A program made the position numbers and the translations under genes. From Rhodospirillaceae bacterium (GTDB taxonomy: Bacteria; Pseudomonadota; Alphaproteobacteria; UBA6615): DNA of 64,000 bases. Positions 9,161 to 16,561 of the stretch are shown here, piece by piece (within the stretch, counting starts at the first letter, position 1; each line of letters starts with the position of its first letter). The notes under the pieces are model-generated. The model was not told the DNA's origin and did no database searches. It saw only the letters and a program-made list of their open reading frames with translations. The DNA lies in contig JABIVD010000029.1 in NCBI GenBank assembly GCA_018667335.1, forward strand, positions 1-64,000, in the 5' to 3' direction.

Positions 9161-9828
9161 GTCGCGTCTCCGACATCCGGTGGTGCCGCCCGGGAAATCT
9201 TCAACATGTCGACCGCCAGCACTTGATCTGCCGACAGACGTTCAGCCCACTCCTCATAGGTGCGTTGAGGCGCGCGCATGTCCGTGATTATCACCGCCTC
9301 GACCGGATCCAGTTCACCAATATCCGCAACAACGCGCAGACCGGCGAGGCGGCTGCCGGCAGCGCTCGGGTCGACGACACCCACAATTTCGACGGGACTG
9401 TCGAGCGCGGTCAGCGCCGTGATCTCGGCAAGCTCGCCGGCTCCGATAAGCGCCAGCCGCGTAAGCCTGCGATTCGCCGCCATCACACAGATCGTCGAAG
9501 ACTGCTCGCGCGCATGACGAAAAAACTCGAGCGAGGTGGAGAGATACTCACCCGTCAGACGTGCCTTTTCCGAGAAGCCGTTCGGCGTGATGTAATAGGC
9601 ATAACGGTTCGCGGGAACCTGCTGCACCTTGATCCAACCCTTTTTCACACACCGCTTGAGGTAGGCGTTGGCCAGGCCCAGAGCAATTCCAAGCTCTTTT
9701 GCGAGCGAACGTTGCGACAACGCACTATTCTCTTCGATCGCTGACAGCATCCCGAGCGTGATTGCCACCTCGTTCGAAGATGTTTCTTCTGCGGTGTTCA
9801 AAACCGGTTTGTGTATGGTAACGTTCAC
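9157..9828 (-). CDS. Winged-helix regulator with C-terminal Rossmann-like domain
   Basis: Residues after NEVAITLGML form a MarR-like winged helix with the helix-turn-helix SQRSLAKELGIALGLANAYL and wing KGWIKVQQVPANRYAYYIT. The C-terminal half, RLALIGAGELAEITAL then VEIVGVVDPSAAG, looks like the nucleotide-sugar or NAD-binding fold seen at the N-terminus of PglD and FlaA1-type proteins. The open frame extends to a TTG at 9864, but a promoter-like element and palindrome cover that stretch, so translation must begin later. GTG 9828, GTG 9768 and ATG 9750 are candidates. It is probably the autoregulated first gene of the leftward operon. Confidence 0.75.
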   Translation of the reverse strand: MNVTIHKPVLNTAEETSSNEVAITLGMLSAIEENSALSQRSLAKELGIALGLANAYLKRCVKKGWIKVQQVPANRYAYYITPNGFSEKARLTGEYLSTSLEFFRHAREQSSTICVMAANRRLTRLALIGAGELAEITALTALDSPVEIVGVVDPSAAGSRLAGLRVVADIGELDPVEAVIITDMRAPQRTYEEWAERLSADQVLAVDMLKISRAAPPDVGDAT

Positions 9829-9861
9829 GAAATGAACATACGGTGTTCGAGTCGTGAACGT
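9821..9861. promoter_or_regulatory. Concentric double palindrome, candidate operator
   Basis: The 10-base arm acgttcacga (9821-9830) is perfectly mirrored by tcgtgaacgt (9852-9861), and an inner arm gaaca (9834-9838) is mirrored by tgttc (9844-9848). Both repeats share the same centre, base 9841. On the minus strand the element overlaps a TTGACG/TATGTT promoter-like pair (9864-9859 and 9840-9835, 18-base spacer). It therefore looks like an operator governing the regulator gene and perhaps both divergent operons. Confidence 0.6.
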
Positions 9862-9864
9862 CAA
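9835..9864 (-). promoter_or_regulatory. Candidate sigma-70-type promoter of the leftward glycan operon
   Basis: Reading leftward, TTGACG (9864-9859) and TATGTT (9840-9835) are separated by 18 bases, close to the -35/-10 consensus. Transcription would begin near 9828, before the regulator gene. The element lies inside the concentric palindrome. This is a pattern match without experimental support. Confidence 0.45.
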
Positions 9865-9914
9865 GCGCGCGAACCCGTCTCCTCACAAATCCTGGCCTGC
9901 GAGAACATCTGTGC

Positions 9915-9944
9915 TTGAGGAATTCCGAAACGACGCGCTAACAG
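9915..9944 (+). promoter_or_regulatory. Weak candidate promoter of the rightward glycan operon
   Basis: TTGAGG (9915-9920) and TAACAG (9939-9944) are separated by 18 bases, and the next gene starts at 9976. The -10 match is poor, so this is only a possibility for the rightward transcript. Confidence 0.25.
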
Positions 9945-9975
9945 GGTGTCTCCAGCAGACACGCATGAGACGTAC

Positions 9976-11061
9976 ATGACCAGTGTGAAGATAATTGGGG
10001 CCGGATCGATCGGTAATCATCTCGCCAACGCCGCCCGGAGCAAAGGCTGGGATGTCACCCTGTGCGACATCGACCCGGCTGCGCTCGAACGCACGCAAAC
10101 CTCGATTTATCCGTCACGCTACGGAGAATGGGACACAGCGATCCGTTTGAGCACGGTCGCAGATGCACCGCGCGGCGAGTTCGACTGGATCTTCATTGGC
10201 ACACCGCCGGACGTTCACATGATGCTGGCGCTCGACGCGCTGGAAGAGCGCCCAAAGGGAATCCTGATCGAAAAGCCACTGGCGACCCCCGATCTCGCCC
10301 ATTGCCAAAGCGTCTTCGAACGATGTGGTGAATTGGGCGTCCGCGCGTTCGTGGGCTACGACCATGTCGTGTCCCAAAGCGCCGAGCGGTTTTGCGCCCT
10401 TGCCCGTACCGTTGACGACGTGAAGACGCTGGACGTCTCGTTTCGCGAACATTGGCAGGGCATATTCAACGCTCACCCATGGCTGTCCGGCCCGGCTGAT
10501 ACCTATCTGGGTTACTGGGCCCGCGGTGGTGGCGCCTGCGGCGAACATTCGCACGCCCTCAACCTTTGGCAAAATTTCAGCCATGTCATCGGCGCCGGCC
10601 GGGTTAGTAAGGTCTCCGCCATGATGGACTATGTAGAAAATGGCGACGCGAAGTATGACCAGCTCGCCCTGTTGAATCTGGAAACGGAGTCCGGGCTTGT
10701 CGGCCGTGTTGTCCAGGATGTGGTGACCCAACCGGCCCTCAAATGGGCACGCCTGCAGGGCGGCGACACCGCGATCGAATGGCAATGCAACGCCGCGCCC
10801 TATCTCGACGTCGTCCGCGTCGAGGGGGCGGTGCCCTCTGAGGACGTATTCGACAAAACCCGACCGCTTGACTTCATCCAAGAGCTCGATCATCTCGAAG
10901 CGGCGGTCGCGAGCGGCGAGCCCTCGCCAATAGATTTGGCGCGCGGTCTCGATTCTATGCTGGTGATCGCAGCCGCCCACATGTCAGCGCAGCGTAGCTG
11001 CAATGTCGCAATCAATTATAACGCCGGCTATTGCAGCGACGCGCTGCACCCGGTCCAGTGA
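9976..11061 (+). CDS. Gfo/Idh/MocA-family oxidoreductase
   Basis: From the ATG at 9976 the protein starts MTSVKIIGAGSIGNHLANAA, a Rossmann fold with GAGSIG, and contains WIFIGTPPDVH and the family hallmark LIEKPLATPD. Length is 361 residues, usual for the family. The longer frame from 9946 is rejected because it adds ten residues before a normal N-terminus. As first gene of the rightward operon, directly before a NeuB homologue, it probably oxidises or reduces a sugar intermediate of the acidic sugar. Its partner enzyme may be the related dehydrogenase at the left edge of the window. Confidence 0.85.
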   Translation: MTSVKIIGAGSIGNHLANAARSKGWDVTLCDIDPAALERTQTSIYPSRYGEWDTAIRLSTVADAPRGEFDWIFIGTPPDVHMMLALDALEERPKGILIEKPLATPDLAHCQSVFERCGELGVRAFVGYDHVVSQSAERFCALARTVDDVKTLDVSFREHWQGIFNAHPWLSGPADTYLGYWARGGGACGEHSHALNLWQNFSHVIGAGRVSKVSAMMDYVENGDAKYDQLALLNLETESGLVGRVVQDVVTQPALKWARLQGGDTAIEWQCNAAPYLDVVRVEGAVPSEDVFDKTRPLDFIQELDHLEAAVASGEPSPIDLARGLDSMLVIAAAHMSAQRSCNVAINYNAGYCSDALHPVQ

Positions 11062-11080
11062 CGGTGATCGGAGACCTCAA

Positions 11081-12631
11081 ATGACAGAAGATGGTTCACG
11101 CTACAATTTCGACGGCCTGGTGGTGTTCGATCTCGCCAACAATCACCAAGGCGACATCGATCACGGCTGCCGGATTATCCGCGCAATGGGCGAGCAGGCA
11201 GCCAAACACGGCGTCAAGGCGGCGATGAAGTTCCAGTTCCGGCAACTGGATACCTTCATCCATAAGGCGCATCTCGATGGCAGCTCGAACAAACATGTCT
11301 CGCGGTTTCTATCGACACGGCTCGACCTTGACGGCGTTCAAAAGCTGTTCGACGAGGTGAAAGCGGCCGGACTGCTGAGCATGTGCACGCCGTTCGACGA
11401 GGAATCGGTCGACGTTATCCAGGACATGGGCTTCGACATCCTGAAAATCGCCAGCTGTTCGGCAGCGGACTGGCCGTTGCTCGAAAAGGCCACCGGAACG
11501 GGGTTGCCCATCGTTTGCTCCACCGGCGGCCTTGATCTGTCGCAGGTCGATGACCTCAACAGTTTCTTTAACCACCGTGGCGTCGATTTCGCGCTGATGC
11601 ACTGCGTGTCGGTCTATCCGACGCCGGCGAACATGCTTGAGTTGAACCAGATCGACCTGTTTCGCAACCGCTACCCCGAACCGCCGATCGGCTGGTCGAC
11701 CCACGAGGATCCGGACTCCCTGGGACCGGTCCAGGTTGCGGTGGCAAAGGGCGCTCAGCTGTTCGAGCGCCATGTCGGCATATCGACCGATACCATCCAG
11801 CTCAATGGTTACTCCTCGACTCCCGAACAAGTCGACGCATGGCTGGGCGCGCTGGTCGAGGCCCGCGCCATGTGCGGTGGCGTGGCACGACCGGAGGTCA
11901 GCGAGGAAGAGCGCGAAGCGCTGCTCACGCTGGAGCGGGGGGTCTACCTGCGCGAACCCGTGACGGCCGGTGAAGAAGTAACCGCGGACAATATCTATTT
12001 CGCGATGCCGATCGAGCCAGGCCAGTTGGCGAGCGGGCGCTTCAGGCCCGGCATCGTGGCAGAACGTGACTTCGCAACCGATGCCGCACTGGCCCTGGAT
12101 GGAATTGCACTGCCGGCGCCACCGGCGGACCATATCCTGAAAAAGGCCGTCCACGAGGTGAAGGCCATGCTGCACCAGGCCGAGGTGCATCTGAACACGG
12201 ACTTCAAAATCGAGTTCTCGCACCATTATGGCATCGAGAAATTTCGCGAGGTCGGCGCCATCCTGATCGACATCGTCAACCGGGAATACTGCAAGAAGAT
12301 CATCGTGCAACTCCCGGGACAGGTCCACCCGCAGCATTTCCACAAACGCAAGGAAGAGACGTTCCAGGTTCTCAACGGAACCCTCAACGTCACGGTCGAT
12401 GGTCGCAAACGGGTGCTAGAACCCGGCGACACCTGCCTTGTGCAACCGGGCATGTGGCATAATTTCTGGACCGAGACCGGCTGTATCTTCGAGGAAATCT
12501 CGACCCGCCATTACAACGACGATTCCTATTATAAGGACAAGAGCATCAACGCGATGGAACGCGCCGAGCGAAAGACCATTGTAAACCACTGGGGGCGTTA
12601 CGAACTGCTGGACCAAATCGATCCGGCGTAG
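11081..12631 (+). CDS. NeuB-family keto-acid sugar synthase with SAF domain and C-terminal cupin
   Basis: The ATG at 11081 follows a GGAG-type ribosome site and gives 516 residues. Residues from about 10 to 270 match the NeuB TIM barrel (VVFDLANNHQGDIDHG, MKFQFRQ, LKIASCSAADWPLL, IGWSTHEDP). A SAF-like antifreeze domain follows near 283 (LERGVYLREPVTAGEEVTAD). A cupin is then fused from about 400, with PQHFHKRKEETFQVLNG and GDTCLVQPGMWHNF giving metal-ligand-like His and Glu residues. Standard NeuB proteins end after the SAF domain near 350 residues. The barrel should condense phosphoenolpyruvate with a hexosamine or related aldose; the cupin's role is unknown. Confidence 0.85.
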   Translation: MTEDGSRYNFDGLVVFDLANNHQGDIDHGCRIIRAMGEQAAKHGVKAAMKFQFRQLDTFIHKAHLDGSSNKHVSRFLSTRLDLDGVQKLFDEVKAAGLLSMCTPFDEESVDVIQDMGFDILKIASCSAADWPLLEKATGTGLPIVCSTGGLDLSQVDDLNSFFNHRGVDFALMHCVSVYPTPANMLELNQIDLFRNRYPEPPIGWSTHEDPDSLGPVQVAVAKGAQLFERHVGISTDTIQLNGYSSTPEQVDAWLGALVEARAMCGGVARPEVSEEEREALLTLERGVYLREPVTAGEEVTADNIYFAMPIEPGQLASGRFRPGIVAERDFATDAALALDGIALPAPPADHILKKAVHEVKAMLHQAEVHLNTDFKIEFSHHYGIEKFREVGAILIDIVNREYCKKIIVQLPGQVHPQHFHKRKEETFQVLNGTLNVTVDGRKRVLEPGDTCLVQPGMWHNFWTETGCIFEEISTRHYNDDSYYKDKSINAMERAERKTIVNHWGRYELLDQIDPA

Positions 12632-12667
12632 TCGCACCACCCGCACGTTAGCCCAGGGACATCGCGT

Positions 12668-13303
12668 GTGAAGGCTTTGAAGCGCAAGACGGTCTTCCTG
12701 TTCGACTTCGACGGCACCCTCATGCAGTCGAACGCGATCAAGCGCGAAGCGTTCTTCACCGCCATTTCCGACCACCCCGAAGCAATCGACACGTTGCGCC
12801 ATATTCTCGATGGACCGAATCCCGGTGACCGATACGCGGTATTCCGCGAACTCGAGCGACGCCTTCCCGATATTGACGCCACAGAACGCACGCGTGCTTA
12901 CGGCGACATCTCCGAGCGCGCGATTCTGGAGGCCGAGGAAGTGACGGGTGCCAGTGCCCTTTTGGAAACACTGCATGATCGCGGGGCGGCGGCGGTGATA
13001 AATTCCGCAACACCGGAAGCGCCGCTACGCGAAGTCGTCGCCCAACTTCGGTTTGCCCGGTGGGTCAATAGCGTTCATGGCGGCCCCGCGGCAAAGGCGG
13101 AGAATGCCCGTCAGGCATTGTCCAAGCTCGGCCAGGATCCCCACGATGCGGTGGTCATCGGAGACGGAGAAAACGACCACGCTTGCGCGCGTGAGCTTAA
13201 CTGCGCGTTCATTGCGATCGACAGCGACGGCAATGATTTCGACACGCCACCGGCGGTTCGAGCGCCGGATCTGGCCACCGTGCTGCGCTGGTTGCAGTCC
13301 TGA
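12668..13303 (+). CDS. HAD-superfamily phosphatase
   Basis: This 211-residue protein starts at a GTG and contains the HAD motifs in order: FLFDFDGTLMQS (nucleophile Asp), VINSATP (motif II), PAAKAENARQAL (motif III Lys) and VVIGDGENDHACA (acidic motif IV). It lies 36 bases after the NeuB-cupin gene and one base before asnB. Nonulosonate and Kdo pathways often need a phosphatase after the synthase step, so dephosphorylation of a 9-phosphate-type product is a reasonable inference. The cap domain is the small helical type. Confidence 0.85.
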   Translation: MKALKRKTVFLFDFDGTLMQSNAIKREAFFTAISDHPEAIDTLRHILDGPNPGDRYAVFRELERRLPDIDATERTRAYGDISERAILEAEEVTGASALLETLHDRGAAAVINSATPEAPLREVVAQLRFARWVNSVHGGPAAKAENARQALSKLGQDPHDAVVIGDGENDHACARELNCAFIAIDSDGNDFDTPPAVRAPDLATVLRWLQS

Positions 13304-13304
13304 C

Positions 13305-15326
13305 ATGTGCGGCGTCACCGGAATATTTGCACCCGCACAATCGGTTTCGTCCGACGACCTGACACGCTGGACTGACTGCGCAGCAAATACACTGCGCCAT
13401 CGCGGGCCTGACGACGGTGCCGCATGGGTGGACCCGGAGGCCGGCGTGGCGCTCGGGCACCGCCGGCTGTCGATAATCGATCTTTCGGCGACCGGACGGC
13501 AGCCAATGACATCAGCCACCACGCGATACGTGGTGGCCTTCAACGGTGAGATCTACAACTACCCGGCAATGCGCGCGGAGTTGGCGGCCGGCGGCGCCAG
13601 TTTCAGGGGTCATTCCGACACCGAGGTTCTGCTCGCCGCGGTCGAACGATGGGGGTTCGAAGGCGCGTTGAAGCGGGCGAACGGTATGTTCGCGGTGGCG
13701 ATGTGGGACCGCGAGAACCGCTGCCTGTATCTGGCGCGCGACCGGTTCGGCCAAAAGCCCCTGTACGTCGCCTGGGCCAAACAGGCCTTGGTGTTCGGCT
13801 CGGAGTTAAGCGCCCTGCGGACGTATCCGGGTTTCGATACAACCATCAATCAGGATGCGTTGACCCTGCTGCTGCGGCACAGCGCGATCCTCGCGCCCCA
13901 CACGGTCTACCGTGATTGCTGGAAGCTGATGCCCGGCACTTTCTTGCGGATCGACACTGACGCCATCACACGGCGGACATTGCCCGATCCGGTTTCCTAC
14001 TGGTCCGCAGCCGACGCCGCGCAGACAGCTTTGGCGGACCCATGGCAGGGCTCGACCGACGAGGCCGTCGACGCACTCGAGGCCTGTCTGTCCGACGCGG
14101 TCGGCGCCTGCATGGTCTCGGACGTTCCGATCGGGGCGTTTCTTTCCGGCGGCATAGATTCCTCAACTGTCGTCGCCCTGATGCAGGCGCAAAGCACACA
14201 GCCGGTGCGCACTTTTTCGATCGGGTTTACCGAGGCCGCATACAACGAGGCCGGAGACGCCGCGGCAGTAGCCGAGCATCTCGGCACCAACCACACCGAG
14301 CTCTACATCACCCCCGACGATGCCAAGGCAGTGATCCCCGACCTGCCGCGAATTTACGATGAGCCCTTTGCAGATTCGTCTCAGATTCCGACCTTCCTGG
14401 TCTCGCAACTCGCCCGCGCGAACGTCACCGTCAGCCTGTCCGGGGACGGTGGCGACGAAATGTTCGGGGGCTACAACCGCTACACATGGTCACGACATCT
14501 CGACCGGGCGATCCGGGCGGTCCCCGGAGGATTGCGCCGCTGGGCCGCGCGTCGTGCCCTGGCGGCCACGCCGGAACGTTGGGACCGACGTTATGACCGC
14601 GCGGTGTCAATGCTGCCCTTCGATCCTCGCCAGGACCGGTTCGGCGAGAAACTCCACAAGCTGGCCGGCATCATCGACGCCCCGACACGCGAAGAGATGT
14701 ATCTGCGGCTCGTCTCCCAGTGGCAGGACCCGCGCAGCGCACTCATCAACGGCGAGGAGCCCCCAACACGACTGAACTGCCGGAATGAATGGCCGGATAT
14801 GCCCGGATTCGCAGAACAGATCATGCTCCTCGATTCACTCGTCTACCTGCCCGACGACATTTTGGTGAAGCTTGATCGTGCGAGTATGGCGGTCAGCCTG
14901 GAAAGCCGCGTTCCCCTGCTCGACCATCGCGTGTTCGAGTTTGCCTGGGGCCTGCCGGAGAATTTGAAAATACACAAGGGACAGGGGAAGTGGATTCTTC
15001 GCAAAGTGCTTGAGCGCCACGTTCCCCGGGCGATGTTCGACCGCCCGAAGATGGGCTTCGGCGTGCCGATTGGCACATGGCTGCGCGACGGCGACCTGCG
15101 CGACTGGGCCGAAGATCTCCTGTCTTCAGAATCGCTCGCGCGAAGCGGGCACTTCCGTATCGAAACTGTACGCAACGTCTGGCAGGAACATCTCGCCGGC
15201 ACCCGCAACCACCAGCACAGCTTGTGGCCGGTCCTGATGTTCGAGGCCTGGCACCGGCATCAAATGGCGGCCGGGACGAACCCGGGTCACGACGCCGCCG
15301 TGCCCGCCGGGAGTGCACAGTCATGA
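13305..15326 (+). CDS. asnB: Asparagine synthase (glutamine-hydrolysing), AsnB type
   Basis: The start is fixed by the N-terminal nucleophile: MCGVTGIFAPAQ, where Cys2 becomes the glutaminase residue. Class II amidotransferase motifs LRHRGPDDG and VAFNGEIYNY follow, then the synthetase ATP loop FLSGGIDSSTVVAL near residue 281. Length is 673 residues. The gene starts one base after the HAD stop, and its own stop overlaps the next start (ATGA). In surface-glycan clusters AsnB homologues are thought to amidate a uronic or other acidic sugar rather than aspartate, which is the likely job here, although free asparagine synthesis is not excluded. Confidence 0.9.
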   Translation: MCGVTGIFAPAQSVSSDDLTRWTDCAANTLRHRGPDDGAAWVDPEAGVALGHRRLSIIDLSATGRQPMTSATTRYVVAFNGEIYNYPAMRAELAAGGASFRGHSDTEVLLAAVERWGFEGALKRANGMFAVAMWDRENRCLYLARDRFGQKPLYVAWAKQALVFGSELSALRTYPGFDTTINQDALTLLLRHSAILAPHTVYRDCWKLMPGTFLRIDTDAITRRTLPDPVSYWSAADAAQTALADPWQGSTDEAVDALEACLSDAVGACMVSDVPIGAFLSGGIDSSTVVALMQAQSTQPVRTFSIGFTEAAYNEAGDAAAVAEHLGTNHTELYITPDDAKAVIPDLPRIYDEPFADSSQIPTFLVSQLARANVTVSLSGDGGDEMFGGYNRYTWSRHLDRAIRAVPGGLRRWAARRALAATPERWDRRYDRAVSMLPFDPRQDRFGEKLHKLAGIIDAPTREEMYLRLVSQWQDPRSALINGEEPPTRLNCRNEWPDMPGFAEQIMLLDSLVYLPDDILVKLDRASMAVSLESRVPLLDHRVFEFAWGLPENLKIHKGQGKWILRKVLERHVPRAMFDRPKMGFGVPIGTWLRDGDLRDWAEDLLSSESLARSGHFRIETVRNVWQEHLAGTRNHQHSLWPVLMFEAWHRHQMAAGTNPGHDAAVPAGSAQS

Positions 15327-16480
15327 AAATATGCCAGCTCTGCACGGTCGATTTCACCCTCTATCATTTCCTGCTGCCGCTCATGCATCGGTTGCGCGAC
15401 GAAGGCCATGATGTGGCCGGCGTCTGCGCCGCCGGCCCACTCGCCCAAGCCGTGGCCGACAACGGCTTCACCGTCCACGACATCCCGCTGCACCGGTCCG
15501 CCAACCCACTGCGGAACCGCCGGGCCTATACGGCGCTGTGCGATCTGTTCCGGGCGGAGGCCTACGACATGGTGCATGTCCACACGCCCGTCGCCGGGTT
15601 CGTCGGCCGTGCCGCAGCGGCCCGAACCGGGGTGCCGCGCGTGGTCTACACCGCCCACGGTTTCTTCTTCCACGAACACATGCCGCCCGTGCGCAGGGCC
15701 TCCCATATCAGCCTGGAATGGCTCGCCGGCCGGGTCACGCACACCTTGTTTACGCAAAGCGAAGAAGACGCGGCCACAGCACGGCGCCTCGGCCTGTGCC
15801 GCACGGGTGACATCATGGCGATCGGCAACGGAAGCGATCCCGGTGTCTTCCGGCCGGCCGCCGGCGGCGACGCCGGCAACGACGGCCAAGTACGCGCCAA
15901 GCTCCGTACGGCGCTGGGCACACCCGAGGCGCGCGTTGTCATCGTCATGATCGGACGGCTGGTCGCCGAAAAAGGATATGTCGAGCTTTGCGAGGCGATG
16001 CGTAGCGTCAACGCTGAACTCTGGGTGGTCGGCGAGCGCCTGGAAAGCGATCATGCCGACGGGGTCGAATCGCTGATCGATGCCGTGGCGATGGATCCCG
16101 ATTGGGCGGACCGGATTCGCTTTCTAGGCTATCGCGATGACGTCCCCGACCTTCTCCGCGCCGCAGATATATTCACCCTGCCGTCACATCGCGAAGGCAT
16201 GCCGCGCTCCGTGATCGAGGCCATGTTGACCGGGCTGCCGGTCGTGGCCACCAACATTCGCGGCGTGCGCGAGGAGCTCGTCCACGGAACGACGGGCCTG
16301 TTGGTGCCGGTGCGCGATTCCGCCGCGCTCGCGACAGCGCTGAACCAGCTGGTCGCAGACAGCGATGAACGCGCCCGGATGGGGGCCGAGGGGCTGGCCC
16401 GCGCACGCGCGCTATATGATGAGAGTCATGTGCTGGACCGGCAGATTGATCATCTCGCTCTACGGCGAACCGGCGGCTGA
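15323..16480 (+). CDS. Glycosyltransferase family 4
   Basis: From the ATG at 15323, overlapping the asnB stop by 4 bases, the protein has 385 residues. It shows the GT4 pattern: an N-terminal acceptor domain beginning MKICQLCTVDFTLYHFLLPL, the HVHTPVAGFVGR segment, and the donor-side motif FTLPSHREGMPRSVIEAMLT, which contains the E-x7-E arrangement. Such enzymes retain the anomeric configuration of an NDP-sugar donor. It probably adds one sugar to the lipid-linked intermediate started by the WecA-like enzyme encoded downstream. Confidence 0.9.
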   Translation: MKICQLCTVDFTLYHFLLPLMHRLRDEGHDVAGVCAAGPLAQAVADNGFTVHDIPLHRSANPLRNRRAYTALCDLFRAEAYDMVHVHTPVAGFVGRAAAARTGVPRVVYTAHGFFFHEHMPPVRRASHISLEWLAGRVTHTLFTQSEEDAATARRLGLCRTGDIMAIGNGSDPGVFRPAAGGDAGNDGQVRAKLRTALGTPEARVVIVMIGRLVAEKGYVELCEAMRSVNAELWVVGERLESDHADGVESLIDAVAMDPDWADRIRFLGYRDDVPDLLRAADIFTLPSHREGMPRSVIEAMLTGLPVVATNIRGVREELVHGTTGLLVPVRDSAALATALNQLVADSDERARMGAEGLARARALYDESHVLDRQIDHLALRRTGG

Positions 16481-16541
16481 ACCCAGGCTGCGGCGCAAAC
16501 TCTCCACCCGAATTCGCGACGGGCCTTGCCCGCGCGGTTGG

Positions 16542-16561
16542 ATTCCGGCAAAAGCCGGGAT
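16542..16561. repeat. WIPAKAG-type intergenic hairpin repeat
   Basis: The sequence attccggc-aaaa-gccgggat forms an 8-base-pair stem with one G-U pair and a four-A loop, ending one base before the start codon at 16562. In one frame it encodes WIPAKAG, a peptide string that recurs in spurious proteobacterial proteins because of a dispersed intergenic repeat. It replaces any normal ribosome site of the next gene. Confidence 0.55.

Noticed and set aside
9157-9864. Full-length open frame of the winged-helix regulator from the TTG at 9864
   Set aside because: The first codons coincide with a promoter-like element and the concentric palindrome, so translation from this TTG is unlikely.
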